Below are positions 24,634 through 33,358 of a stretch of DNA of 64,000 nt, in pieces (position 1 is the stretch's first letter; every line of letters begins with the position of its first letter). Origin of the DNA: Pikeienuella piscinae (GTDB lineage: Bacteria; Pseudomonadota; Alphaproteobacteria; Rhodobacterales; Rhodobacteraceae); assembly GCF_011044155.1 (NCBI RefSeq), contig NZ_CP049056.1, positions 1,178,001 through 1,242,000 of the forward strand, written 5' to 3'. Both the position numbers and the translations under genes were made by a program. A model generated the notes under the pieces. That model saw only the letters and a program-made list of their open reading frames with translations, did no database searches and was not told where the DNA came from.

Positions 24634-25663
24634 CGCGAACCTGAAACCCCGTCGGCTTCCCGAGACTTTCGCCCCCGCGGGCGATCCAGTCCGCCTGCCA
24701 GTCGATCATCGTCTCAAGATCGACGGCGGGAACGCCGAACAGGCCTGCGGCTTTCGCCGCGTTGTTCAGCCAACCTGTCTCGGCCTCCACGCCCGCCAGC
24801 TTCGCCTCGGTTCCGAACCTCTTCGCGAATTCGCCGGCCAGCCAACGAATGGAGACCGTCTCCGGCCCGGTGACGTTCAACGCCGAGATCGGCGCCGTCA
24901 CATGGCGGAGCGCGCGCAGGACCTGGCTGTTCGCATCACCCTGCCAGATGACGTTCGCATGACCCATCGTCAGGTCCACAGTTTCGCCCGCGAAGACAAG
25001 CGCGCCGACATCGTGGAGAACCCCATATCGCATATCGATCGCGTAGTTGAGGCGAATCAGGATACCCGCGGTCCCCAGCGACTGCGAGTAATGTTCGAAC
25101 ACCCGCTCCCGCGCCAGGCAGGACCACGCGTATTCACCCGAGGGCGGGCCGACGGGGGTTTCTTCGGTCGGGCCACCGCTGTCAGGGGTGGTGAAAGGAT
25201 AGACGCAGCCGGTCGAAAACGCGACGATCCGCGCATCCGCGAACCGCTCCGCGACGATGGCGGGGGCGAGCGCGTTCATCGCCCAGGTGAAAGGCTCGGA
25301 CCCGGTTGCGCCGAACTTGCGCCCCGCCATGTAGATGACGTTCGGCGCGTCCGGCAGCCGCGCGACCGCCGCGCGGTCCAGGAGATCGCAGGATATGGTT
25401 TCGACGCCGTGGCTTTCCAGTGACGCGCGGACGTCCGGGTCGGAAAACCGCGCCACCGCCATCACCCGCCGATCCGGCGCCGCGCGCTTCGCCATGCGCG
25501 CAAGGGTCGGCCCCATCTTTCCGCCCGCGCCGAGCACCATGATGTCGCCCGGCGCCGCCGCGAGATCGGCCTTCAACGCCGTCGTCGGCCGCGTCATCAG
25601 CTCTTCGAGTTCGGCGACATCGGCGATTTTCGACGGCATGCCGCCGGAAGCGTCTTCGGTCAT
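24620..25663 (-). CDS. NAD(P)-dependent epimerase/dehydratase-like oxidoreductase
   Basis: This 347-residue protein has a Rossmann fold of the extended-SDR/NmrA kind, beginning IMVLGAGGKMGPTLARMAKR, with DAPNVIYMAGRKFG and FSTGCVYPF in the place of the catalytic region. The usual YxxxK is represented by the region around EYAWSCLARERVFEHY, so catalytic competence is uncertain. I start at the ATG at 25663, which has AGGAG seven bases upstream; the in-frame ATG 51 bases earlier lies inside the permease gene. It probably acts on a sugar or sugar derivative brought in by the neighbouring importer. Confidence 0.82.
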   Translation of the reverse strand: MTEDASGGMPSKIADVAELEELMTRPTTALKADLAAAPGDIMVLGAGGKMGPTLARMAKRAAPDRRVMAVARFSDPDVRASLESHGVETISCDLLDRAAVARLPDAPNVIYMAGRKFGATGSEPFTWAMNALAPAIVAERFADARIVAFSTGCVYPFTTPDSGGPTEETPVGPPSGEYAWSCLARERVFEHYSQSLGTAGILIRLNYAIDMRYGVLHDVGALVFAGETVDLTMGHANVIWQGDANSQVLRALRHVTAPISALNVTGPETVSIRWLAGEFAKRFGTEAKLAGVEAETGWLNNAAKAAGLFGVPAVDLETMIDWQADWIARGGESLGKPTGFQVRDGKF

Positions 25664-25688
25664 GATCGGGCTCCTGTCGGGGTTCGAG

Positions 25689-26513
25689 TCAGCTGGATCG
25701 GACACGGCTGTCATTCGTCACGGTCAGCCGCTCCAGAAGGACGACCAGCCCGTAAAGAACGACGCCGATCAGAGTGATAAGCAGGACCGCCATGAACATC
25801 GCCGCGGTGTCCAGCGTCACCTGCACCTGGAGCATCAGGTAACCGAGCCCCTCTTCCGATGCGATGAACTCGCCGACGACGGCGCCCGCCACCGCGAGCA
25901 CCGTCGCGACCTTCATGCCGGAGAATATATAGGGGAGCGAGCCTGGCAGCTGAATCTTCGTGAAGATCTGCCAGCGCGACCCTTTCAGCGACCGCACGAG
26001 ATCGAGGAGGTCTGGCTCCACCTCGCGCAGGCCGCGCGCCGTCGTGAGCAGGATCGGCAGCACGCAAATGGCGAAGACGATCAGCACGTTGGGCGTGAAG
26101 CCGTAGGAGAACCAGACAATGAAGAGCGGGCCGAGCGCCACTTTCGGAATCATGTTCAGGCTGATCATCAGCGGCATCACCGCCTGATCGACGATGCGCG
26201 ACCATGAACTGAGCAACGCCACGCCGACGCCGAAAACCGTGGCGATCAGGTAGCCGGCCAGGATCTCGCCCGCGGTCACCATCGTGTTGTGAAACCAGTC
26301 ATACTCGTCCCAGAGCGCGGCGATTGTCTCCACCGGCCCCGGCATCACGTAACTCGGAACGTCGCCCAGCCGAACCCAGAGCCACCACGCGACGATGACG
26401 CCGACATGGGCGGCGATCGCGACCCAGTAGCGCCGCACGAACATGCGCGCGCGATCGAGACCCGAAACCGCCGACTGTCGTTCGGGCGTCTCGTCACCCG
26501 CATGTTGCGTCAT
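25689..26513 (-). CDS. ABC importer permease, SsuC/TauC type (second copy)
   Basis: The 274-residue inner-membrane permease has about six helices. Its ATPase-contact region GEFIASEEGLGYLM and DLVRSLKGSRWQIFTKI are shared with the permease at 10642-11454. I start at the ATG at 26513; a longer frame beginning at 26642 would overlap the divergent MetE-like gene. It is the first gene of an operon with the epimerase-like and GNAT genes. A TetR-type half-site (26530-26548) lies 17 bases upstream. No ATPase is encoded next to it. Confidence 0.92.
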   Translation of the reverse strand: MTQHAGDETPERQSAVSGLDRARMFVRRYWVAIAAHVGVIVAWWLWVRLGDVPSYVMPGPVETIAALWDEYDWFHNTMVTAGEILAGYLIATVFGVGVALLSSWSRIVDQAVMPLMISLNMIPKVALGPLFIVWFSYGFTPNVLIVFAICVLPILLTTARGLREVEPDLLDLVRSLKGSRWQIFTKIQLPGSLPYIFSGMKVATVLAVAGAVVGEFIASEEGLGYLMLQVQVTLDTAAMFMAVLLITLIGVVLYGLVVLLERLTVTNDSRVRSS

Positions 26514-26529
26514 GCTCAGATTTCCCCAT

Positions 26530-26548
26530 AAGTAACCGTCCAGATACT
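26530..26548. promoter_or_regulatory. AAGTAACC half-site before the second permease operon
   Basis: AAGTAACCGTCCAGATACT begins with the 11 bases AAGTAACCGTC, of which the first ten match the dyad at 21844. The other half is degenerate (AGATACT). It is followed by GATACTCCGGTATC, a separate perfect dyad at 26543-26556. The position, between the minus-strand permease and the plus-strand MetE-like gene, suits control of either or both. Membership of the TetR regulon is inference. Confidence 0.45.
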
Positions 26549-26602
26549 CCGGTATCCACCGCTCCCCCGTCAAGGGCGACAAAGCGACTGAGGAGGAAAG
26601 AA

Positions 26603-27625
26603 ATGTCGGCTCCCAAAATCCTGACGACAGTCGTCGGCTCATATCCGACGCCGGACTGGCTGATCGCCGCGCCGAGCGAACAGGCGCTGACCGACGCGAC
26701 GCGCGTCGTGCTGAACACGCAGGAAAGCGCCGGCGTCGACCTGGTCTGCGATGGCGAACTTTACCGCTTCGACATCAACCACCCGGAAACCAACGGGATG
26801 ATCGAGTATTTCGTGCGCCCGATGGGCGGCGTGCGCGCCGATCTGACGTTCCGGGAGATTCAGGCGTTCCGCTCGCAGGAGGGGATGGGCTTTCGCACCC
26901 GGCCCGCGGCGGTGGTCGACGGCGCCGTGACGGGCGGCGCGCTCGACCTGCCGGCGGCCTGCGCGCGCGCGAAGGGGCTGGCGTCGCGTCCGCTGAAGTT
27001 CACGCTGACCGGGCCGCACATGCTGGCGAAAACCCTGTCCGACAATCACTATGGCGACCGGCCGAAGCTGGCCATGGCGATCGCGGAGGCGCTGGCGGAG
27101 CAAGTCGCGCATCTCGACGCCGACGTCGTGCAGCTCGACGAAGCCAATCTTCCCGGGCATCCCGAGGAATGGGAATGGGCGGCGGAAGCGGCGAACATCG
27201 TCCTCTCAGCGGTGAAGACCACGCCGGCGATCCATCTCTGCTTCGGCAACTACGGCGGCCAGAGCGTGCAGAGCGGCACATGGGACCGGCTGATGGATTT
27301 CCTCAATGCGCTCAAGGTCGATCATATCGTCATGGAGATGGCGGCCCGCCCGGCCGAGGAACTGGTCGCCTTCAAGGCGCTTCGCCCCGAAATCGGCCTT
27401 GGCCTCGGCGTTGTCGACGTGAAGCGCACGATGGTCGAAAGCGCGGACGAGATCGCGCGCTCGATCGACCGGGCGGTCAGCGTGCTCGGCGAGGGGCGCG
27501 TCCGCTACGTGCACCCGGATTGCGGCTTTTGGATGCTGAAGCGCAGCATCGCCGACGCCAAGATCCGCGCCCTTGTCGCAGGCCGCGACCTTCACGCCGG
27601 CGCCGGCCGGCTGGCCGCCGGCTGA
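26603..27625 (+). CDS. Cobalamin-independent methionine synthase-like protein (MetE C-terminal domain only)
   Basis: The 340-residue protein corresponds to the catalytic C-terminal half of MetE. It has the zinc-site elements HxC in AIHLCFGNYGG and a later cysteine in HPDCGFWML, an acidic DVVQLDEANLPG, and starts TVVGSYPTPDW like many stand-alone homologues. Such single-domain proteins transfer methyl groups or act on thioethers or C-S compounds; their reactions are mostly unassigned. GAGGAGG lies close to the ATG. It is followed 64 bases later by a P450 gene on the same strand, and the pair may oxidise or demethylate one substrate. Confidence 0.87.
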   Translation: MSAPKILTTVVGSYPTPDWLIAAPSEQALTDATRVVLNTQESAGVDLVCDGELYRFDINHPETNGMIEYFVRPMGGVRADLTFREIQAFRSQEGMGFRTRPAAVVDGAVTGGALDLPAACARAKGLASRPLKFTLTGPHMLAKTLSDNHYGDRPKLAMAIAEALAEQVAHLDADVVQLDEANLPGHPEEWEWAAEAANIVLSAVKTTPAIHLCFGNYGGQSVQSGTWDRLMDFLNALKVDHIVMEMAARPAEELVAFKALRPEIGLGLGVVDVKRTMVESADEIARSIDRAVSVLGEGRVRYVHPDCGFWMLKRSIADAKIRALVAGRDLHAGAGRLAAG

Positions 27626-27689
27626 TCCGCGCCGGGGTCGGGGGGCGGCCGCGCCCCCTCCTCGCCACCACCCCACGGGAGGCTTCAGC

Positions 27690-28913
27690 ATGAACCTGAT
27701 TTCCGGCCACAAGGAATTCGCCGCGCCGCAAGACGCCGCCATCTGGGATATCGACCCCTACGCCGTCGAGACCCTGACCGCGCCCGAGCCCTATTACGCG
27801 GAACTCCGCGCCAGGGGCGCGTTCGCCTACATCCCGCGCTACTCCATCCTCGCCTGCGGCGGTTACGAGGCGACGAAGGAGGTATTCTCCGACCATGAGC
27901 GATTCGCGTCGTCGAACGGCGTCGGCCTCCACGACCTGAAGCTGGAGGATTCGTGGCGCGCGCCCTCGATCGTCCTGGAGGTGGATCCCCCCGACCACGC
28001 AGCCAACCGCCGCGTGATCATGCGCGCGCTGTCGCCCAGGGCGGTCGCCGGGCTCAAGGAACGGTTCCGCGCGGCGGCGGACGCGCTGGTGGATCAGTTG
28101 ATCGAGAAGGGCAGCTTCGACGCCGTGGCCGAATGCGCGGAAACCTTTCCCACCACGGTCTTTCCGGCCGCGGTCGGACTGAAACTGAACGACCGGCGAA
28201 AGCTGATCGATTACGGTTCGATGGTGTTCAACGGCTATGGGCCGGACAATGAGCTCCGCCGCGCCGCGCTGGCGAAATCGGACAAGATCATTCCCTGGAT
28301 CACCAGGAGTTGCGGACGCGGCAATTTGCGCCCCGACGGTCTGGGCGCAACCTTCTTCGAGGCCGCGGACGCAGGCGAGATCACCGAGAAAGAGGCGGAG
28401 CTTCTGGTGCGCTCGCTCCTCTCCGCCGGCGTCGATACCACGGTCGCCAGCATAGGCAACGCGCTCTGGTGTCTCTCCCGACACCCTGCGGAGTTCGAAA
28501 AGCTGAAGGCCGATCCAAGCCTCACGCGGCCCTGTTTCGAAGAGGTGCTGCGCTACACCTCACCGGTTCACAGCTTCTGCCGCACCGCGACCCGCGACAC
28601 CGAGGTCGCCGGCGTCAGGATCGAGGAAGGTTCGAAAATCCTCTGCGTGCTCGGCGCCGCCAATCTCGACGAGAGCCGGTGGGAGGCCCCCACGCGCTTC
28701 AATATCGAGCGCCGTCCGACCGGGCACCTCGCCTTCGGGGTCGGCGTCCACAACTGCGTCGGCCAGAACGTGGCCCGCGCCGAACTGGACGCGATCCTCT
28801 CGTCGATCGCGGAAAAGGTCTCCTCGATCGAACCGGCTGGCGACCCCGAATGGCGCCCCAACAACGCGATGCGCTTTCTGGACCGCCTGCCGATCACCTT
28901 CAGACCGCGTTGA
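27690..28913 (+). CDS. Cytochrome P450
   Basis: This 407-residue soluble bacterial P450 has the I-helix motif AGVDTT, the K-helix ExxR as EEVLRY, and the heme ligand C356 in FGVGVHNCVGQ. Residues around 90-105 (EVDPPDHAANRRVIMRALSP) match class I bacterial P450s. GGGAGG lies 7 bases before the ATG at 27690; the frame is open upstream, but that part is proline/arginine-rich and not conserved. It would need a ferredoxin and a reductase, and neither is encoded nearby. The MetE-like gene before it suggests oxidative O-, N- or S-demethylation with methyl transfer, which is speculation. Confidence 0.92.
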   Translation: MNLISGHKEFAAPQDAAIWDIDPYAVETLTAPEPYYAELRARGAFAYIPRYSILACGGYEATKEVFSDHERFASSNGVGLHDLKLEDSWRAPSIVLEVDPPDHAANRRVIMRALSPRAVAGLKERFRAAADALVDQLIEKGSFDAVAECAETFPTTVFPAAVGLKLNDRRKLIDYGSMVFNGYGPDNELRRAALAKSDKIIPWITRSCGRGNLRPDGLGATFFEAADAGEITEKEAELLVRSLLSAGVDTTVASIGNALWCLSRHPAEFEKLKADPSLTRPCFEEVLRYTSPVHSFCRTATRDTEVAGVRIEEGSKILCVLGAANLDESRWEAPTRFNIERRPTGHLAFGVGVHNCVGQNVARAELDAILSSIAEKVSSIEPAGDPEWRPNNAMRFLDRLPITFRPR

Positions 28914-29228
28914 CGCCAAGTTTGTATGTAGGTTCGATGCCTAACGCCACAGTACTTTCGGGGCGAATTGAAGTTCAATGCACCTGAATTGCGGTCGAAT
29001 CACAAAAGACCGTGAACTGAATCGTAATGTAAACTTTTAATACAGTGAAATCAGCCTGCGCCACTACATAATTATCTAAACTATTGACAAAATAGTCGAA
29101 ATCCACATACGGTTCTCCATTGCTCGGCTGAGCGGCCTGACTCGCGTTTAAGTGGTAGAGTGAGAGTACATACGTTTTTTTCAAGATCGAATAGAGTCTG
29201 ACCGCTCCCGCATAGGCGGAGACACACT
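28914..29228. other. AT-rich intergenic region, possible promoter
   Basis: This 315-base stretch is much more AT-rich than its surroundings and marks the left edge of an island that includes the next gene. It contains TTGACA at 29084-29089; at 17-18 bases distance there is only a weak -10 (around TACGGT, 29108-29113). I see no gene. The change of composition right after the P450 stop suggests a junction of acquired DNA. Confidence 0.5.
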
Positions 29229-30641
29229 GTGAACAAGAAAAAGATTGTATTCTATGAGCTAAACGAAGTTCCCAGCAGAATTTTTGATCATTTTACACTC
29301 GCATTTCCAAACAGTGCGTTCGCGCGATTAAACAGACATGCCCTACGCTACGAAACATACACTGAAGATGCCGGACATCTCAGCCCGTGGGTTACTTGGC
29401 CGACCCTACATCGTGGCGTGACCAACGAAGATCACGAAATCTCCGATTTTGGTATGGATCTGTCTCATGTTAACAAAGAAATGCCGCCGATCTGGGATTT
29501 CCTTGCCAGACAAGGCTGCAGGGTTGGAATGTTCGGAAGCCTGCACACCTACCCGCTTCCAGATAACGTAGAACAATATTCATTCTACGTTCCGGACACT
29601 TTTGCCGCTGGTCCAGAATGCTTTCCCAGCAGATATGAAGCCTTCCAGGAATTCAATCTGAGAATGGTAGGAATGAACGGGCGCAACGCGCACTCCGGAA
29701 TTGCTCTACGGGAAGCGATCGAATTCGTGAGGAAAGCACCCGGACTAGGGTTACGCGCAGCGACCATCGGAAAACTGGCTAGTCAAATAGCCTCCGAGCG
29801 CATCAACAGTAAGCGCGTAGTCCGAAGGCGTACGTCTCAGGTTCAGATTGCCTTTGATTTCTTTCTGAAAGCGCTCATTGCGGACAAGCCAGACGCGTCC
29901 TTCTTCTTCACCAACCACGTGGCGTCATCGATGCATCGCTACTGGCCGGCAATCTTTCCACAAGATTATGACGAGCTCCAATATGATGACGCGTGGATTG
30001 AGGCTTGGCGGAACGAGATCCCCTTCACGATGAGAGAAACGGCCTCGCAGCTCTCTCATCTGATGGAGTTTGTGGAGCGATCTCCAGACCACCTGCTGGT
30101 TGTAGCATCGAGCATGGGTCAGGAGGCGGTGCAGGAGAAAAAGAAGATCGAAAGTCAGGTCATTATTTCGAGCATGCAGCGCCTGATGGCCTCCTTGGAT
30201 ATGCAACCAAGTGACTGGCACCGTCGTCCGTCGATGATTCCGCAATTCAACGTCTATGTAACCGAAGAATCCCGGGCGCGCTTTCTTCAAAATGTCGGAG
30301 CACTCAGCATCAATGGCAAGGGAATAAATATCAAAGAACTGGGCGAGGGCATTATCCGGTTGGGATTCGGACTAGTGAATCAGTTGAAAGTATCGGCGAC
30401 TTACAAGGGCGAGGCGGTGGATTATACCGCGTTCGGGTTCTCTAACATCTCGCTACAAGATGCGGCGGGCGCCAACGCTTATCACATTCCGCAAGGGGTA
30501 CTTCTGGTTTACGATCCACACAAGCCCGGCCGGGGCGGCACTTCGACCGACAGCGTTTCGACCACCGAAGTGTTTCCTACGATCGCGCGGAACTTCGAGC
30601 TGAATACGCCATCATATCTGCGCGGCGGATTCAGTCTGTGA
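29229..30641 (+). CDS. Alkaline-phosphatase-superfamily protein of surface-polysaccharide type
   Basis: The 470-residue protein starts at a GTG with GGCGGAGA upstream. It has the layout of an alkaline-phosphatase/phosphodiesterase superfamily member: FYELNEVPSRIFD at the N-terminus, GHLSPWVTWPTLHRGV holding the probable threonine nucleophile, FFFTNHVASSMHRYWP with metal-binding histidines, and VVASSMGQEAV in place of the usual SDHG motif. Close relatives occur in capsule or LPS gene clusters, where they may transfer or remove phospho-groups. No glycosyltransferases are adjacent. Base composition is clearly more AT-rich than all neighbours, indicating transfer. Confidence 0.72.
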   Translation: MNKKKIVFYELNEVPSRIFDHFTLAFPNSAFARLNRHALRYETYTEDAGHLSPWVTWPTLHRGVTNEDHEISDFGMDLSHVNKEMPPIWDFLARQGCRVGMFGSLHTYPLPDNVEQYSFYVPDTFAAGPECFPSRYEAFQEFNLRMVGMNGRNAHSGIALREAIEFVRKAPGLGLRAATIGKLASQIASERINSKRVVRRRTSQVQIAFDFFLKALIADKPDASFFFTNHVASSMHRYWPAIFPQDYDELQYDDAWIEAWRNEIPFTMRETASQLSHLMEFVERSPDHLLVVASSMGQEAVQEKKKIESQVIISSMQRLMASLDMQPSDWHRRPSMIPQFNVYVTEESRARFLQNVGALSINGKGINIKELGEGIIRLGFGLVNQLKVSATYKGEAVDYTAFGFSNISLQDAAGANAYHIPQGVLLVYDPHKPGRGGTSTDSVSTTEVFPTIARNFELNTPSYLRGGFSL

Positions 30642-30909
30642 ACGCTGGCGTCCTTCGGGAGGCTTCTCCATTGCTCCGTTGCTAGATATGTCACCGGCTC
30701 CGGCTTCAAATGTCGCCGTTTTCATCATCTCTTGTCCGTGTTGGCCGCGAAATCTACGCTTAGGTCATCGTGGACTCACGCCTTTCTCAAAGTTCACTAT
30801 TGTGAGTGAGTGCTGGAGGGTCCCGGATAAAGCGATAAAGGCGTTGCGGGCGGAACGCACAGAACTCTGCAAACGGCGCCCCGCGCCCGCGCGGGAGATG
30901 GGAGGGAAT
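30642..30909. other. Intergenic region at the right edge of the AT-rich island
   Basis: In these 268 bases the composition returns to GC-rich. There is an imperfect dyad TCACTATTGTGAGTGA near 30797-30812, upstream of the GFA gene, that could be an operator. No gene or terminator is evident. Confidence 0.35.
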
Positions 30910-31344
30910 ATGACCGAGGAAACAAGGCTTGAGGGCGGGTGCCTCTGTGGCGCGCTCCGCTACCGGATCGACGGCGCGCCCCGGATCGTCAGCACCTGTC
31001 ATTGCGGCATGTGCCGGCGCGCGAGCGGCGCGCCTTTCGTGATCTGGATGACCGTGCTCAAGGACAGGGTGACGTTCGAAGGGGCGCCGCGCTGGCGCGA
31101 GTCGAGTGAAAGCGGCGCGCGCGGTTTCTGCGCGGCCTGCGGAACGCATGTCGCCGCCCGTTCGGATCACTACGAACGGTATTACGACATCCCAGCGGGC
31201 ACTCTGGACGAACCCGCAGCCGCGCCGCCGCAGCGCCATGTCTTCGCCGCCTTCCGCCTGCCCTGGGTGGCGCTCGACGATGGATTGCCCGCCTATGAGG
31301 AAGACGCGCGCTCGGCGCTGATCGTCACGGCGTCTACGCCGTGA
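30910..31344 (+). CDS. GFA-family (glutathione-dependent formaldehyde-activating-like) zinc protein
   Basis: The 144-residue protein has the GFA/CENP-V zinc motifs GGCLCGALRY (residues 11-20), STCHCGMCRR and FCAACGTHV. Despite the family name, most members are not formaldehyde-glutathione synthases, and their substrates are unknown. GGAGGG directly precedes the ATG at 30910, which fixes the start even though the frame is open further upstream. It overlaps the GST gene by 4 bases (GTGA), so the two glutathione-linked proteins are probably produced together. Confidence 0.88.
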   Translation: MTEETRLEGGCLCGALRYRIDGAPRIVSTCHCGMCRRASGAPFVIWMTVLKDRVTFEGAPRWRESSESGARGFCAACGTHVAARSDHYERYYDIPAGTLDEPAAAPPQRHVFAAFRLPWVALDDGLPAYEEDARSALIVTASTP

Positions 31345-32039
31345 TCGACCTCTACACATGGGCGACGCCGAACGGCCACAAGGTCCACGTCATGCTGGAG
31401 GAATGCGCCCTGCCCTACCGCGTTCATCCGGTTCATATCGGCCGGGGCGAGCAGTTCGCGCCGGAATTCCTTGCGATCAGCCCCAATAACCGCATCCCGG
31501 CGATCATCGACCGGGGCGGCCCCGGCGGCGCGCCGATGGCGCTGGCCGAAAGCGGGGCGATCCTGATCTATCTCGCGGAAAAGACCGGGCGCTTTCTCGC
31601 TCCAGAAGGCCCTTCGCGCCACCTCGCGCTGCAATGGGTGATGTTCCAGATGAGCGCGGTGGGGCCGATCTTCGGCCAGTGCTACCACTTTCGCACCGAC
31701 GCGCCGGAGCCGGTCCCCTATGCGATCGACCGGTTCACCCGCGAGGCGCGACGGCTCTACGGGGTGCTGGACAAACGTCTCGCCGAAGCGCGCTACCTCG
31801 CCGGGGAGGAGTTGAGCATCGCGGATTTCGCGACATGGCCCTGGGCGCACGGAATCGCGAAGCAGGGGCACGATCCCGCCGATTATCCGAATGTCATACG
31901 CTGGTTCGAGGAAATCCGCGCCCGGCCCGCCGTCCGCCGCGGCGTCAAGGTGCTGAGCGAGAGCCGCCGGCTGGAGATGAACGCCGCGGAGCGCGACATC
32001 CTCTTCGGCGATGCGGGTCCCCGCCGGCCGACGGCGTAG
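31341..32039 (+). CDS. Glutathione S-transferase, YfcG/Nu type
   Basis: The 232-residue protein starts at GTG 31341, overlapping the GFA stop. The N-terminal thioredoxin-like domain has LYTWATPNGHKVHVMLEE, with a TPN in place of the usual catalytic residue as in YfcG-type enzymes, and SPNNRIPAI and LAESGAILIYLAEK for glutathione binding. The helical C-terminal domain contains LSIADFATWPW, the conserved structural aspartate motif. YfcG relatives reduce disulfides with glutathione. Confidence 0.9.
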   Translation: MIDLYTWATPNGHKVHVMLEECALPYRVHPVHIGRGEQFAPEFLAISPNNRIPAIIDRGGPGGAPMALAESGAILIYLAEKTGRFLAPEGPSRHLALQWVMFQMSAVGPIFGQCYHFRTDAPEPVPYAIDRFTREARRLYGVLDKRLAEARYLAGEELSIADFATWPWAHGIAKQGHDPADYPNVIRWFEEIRARPAVRRGVKVLSESRRLEMNAAERDILFGDAGPRRPTA

Positions 32040-32096
32040 AGCGAAAGCTGAACCCGCCTTCCGACTGAAAGAACCCGCGCGCGCAGCGAAGCGGCG

Positions 32097-32831
32097 TCAG
32101 AGACGCCCGGCAGCCCGCAGCTCCGCCACCACCTTGTCCGCCATACCGGCGCAGCGCGCGCCGCCGAACGGGAAAATCGCGTCGAACCCGCCCTGGACCC
32201 GCCGTTCGAGCGCGTTGCGCAAGCGGCGGCGGGCGCGAAACAGCCGTGTCTTGACCGTGACCGGATTGAGCGACAGGTCGCGCGCGATGGCGAGCACGCT
32301 CATGCCCTCGGCCTCTCGCAAAAGGAAGGGCAGGCGCAGTTCCGCCGGCAGCCCGGCGACCGCGTCCTCGAGGAGCGCGCGGATCTGCGCGCGCCCGAGA
32401 TCCGCATCTGGCCGGGCCGGGTCCTGACCGGGGAAGGCCAGTATGCGGGTGGCTTTCGCATCATCTTCGGCCACGGTGTCATATTCCTCCTGCGGGCGGG
32501 CGCGGCGGAGCTGCATCAATGCGGCGTTGAGCGCGATGCGGGTGATCCAGGTGGAGAACCGCGCTTCTCCGCGGAACGTGTCCAGACGGCTGAACGCCTT
32601 CAGATAGGTTTCCTGCACCACGTCCTCGGCTTCCGCATCGCTCGAGACGACGCCGCGGGCGATGCGGAAAATTCGCGGGTTCATGCGGCGGATCAGTTCA
32701 CGCACGGCGGCTTCGTCGCCCGCCCTCGCGGCGTCGACAAGCTCCGCTTCCGAAGCGTCCGGCCCCGGAAGCGTAGGGGTTGACCGATTAGTTTCGGCGA
32801 TCGCGCTCCATTCATTCGGCTGGGCGCTCAT
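32097..32831 (-). CDS. ECF-type RNA polymerase sigma factor
   Basis: The 244-residue sigma factor has region 2 (about residues 40-110), including SDAEAEDVVQETYLKAFSRL and FSTWITRIALNAALMQLRR, and region 4 (about 155-210) with GMSVLAIARDLSLNPVTVKT. A C-terminal tail, FPFGGARCAGMADKVVAEL, is common in a proteobacterial ECF group and carries a cysteine. It overlaps the cupredoxin gene by 4 bases. No anti-sigma gene is visible. An ECF-like promoter before the operon (33832-33859) suggests that it transcribes its own operon. Confidence 0.93.
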   Translation of the reverse strand: MSAQPNEWSAIAETNRSTPTLPGPDASEAELVDAARAGDEAAVRELIRRMNPRIFRIARGVVSSDAEAEDVVQETYLKAFSRLDTFRGEARFSTWITRIALNAALMQLRRARPQEEYDTVAEDDAKATRILAFPGQDPARPDADLGRAQIRALLEDAVAGLPAELRLPFLLREAEGMSVLAIARDLSLNPVTVKTRLFRARRRLRNALERRVQGGFDAIFPFGGARCAGMADKVVAELRAAGRL

Positions 32832-33358
32832 GCCCGGTCCTCCTCTTCGATCCGTCCGTTCGCGAGAATCTCCTCGACCCCCGGCAGCGCCGCCAGCACC
32901 TCGGGCGAGACGTCCTCGGCGTCGGCGCTCGGCCCCTCCCAGCCGGCGTCTCCGGGCGCGCCGACGACGATGCGCCCGACCATGGCCGCCATCTCGTGCG
33001 GAATGCAGTAGTAATCATACACCCCCGGCGCCGTGAGCGTGACCTCGAAACTCTCGTCGGGCAGGAGGAAGTCGCTGTCCCATGGCGCGGCGGCCGCGGG
33101 GATACGGCGCGTCCGCCCGTAAACCTCGGGGTGATAGGCGGTGGCGGTGTGGCTGTTGCCGGGATCGCGGTTGACGAAGCGAACCGTCGACCCCGGCGCG
33201 ACGGCGAGCCCGCGCGGCGCGAACCAGATGCGTTCACCGCGCGCCGTGCCTTTCATCTCGATCTGTTCTCGCGGCCCGGCGCGCAATAGGGCCGGACTCG
33301 AGAGGGTGGCGAGCGCGCCACCCCCCAAAGTCAGGAACGCCCTGCGTGAGACCATCAT
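32828..33358 (-). CDS. Tat-exported cupredoxin-domain protein
   Basis: The 176-residue protein begins with the twin-arginine signal SRRAFLTLGGGALATL and continues as a plastocyanin-like domain. Copper ligands are a histidine in NSHTATAYHP and the cysteine, histidine and methionine of YDYYCIPHEMAAM, a type 1 copper site. It would act in the periplasm as an electron carrier or copper-binding protein. An acidic C-terminal extension (about residues 138-176) follows the domain. It overlaps the genes on both sides by 4 bases, so the sigma factor may respond to copper or redox state. Confidence 0.88.
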   Translation of the reverse strand: MMVSRRAFLTLGGGALATLSSPALLRAGPREQIEMKGTARGERIWFAPRGLAVAPGSTVRFVNRDPGNSHTATAYHPEVYGRTRRIPAAAAPWDSDFLLPDESFEVTLTAPGVYDYYCIPHEMAAMVGRIVVGAPGDAGWEGPSADAEDVSPEVLAALPGVEEILANGRIEEEDRA

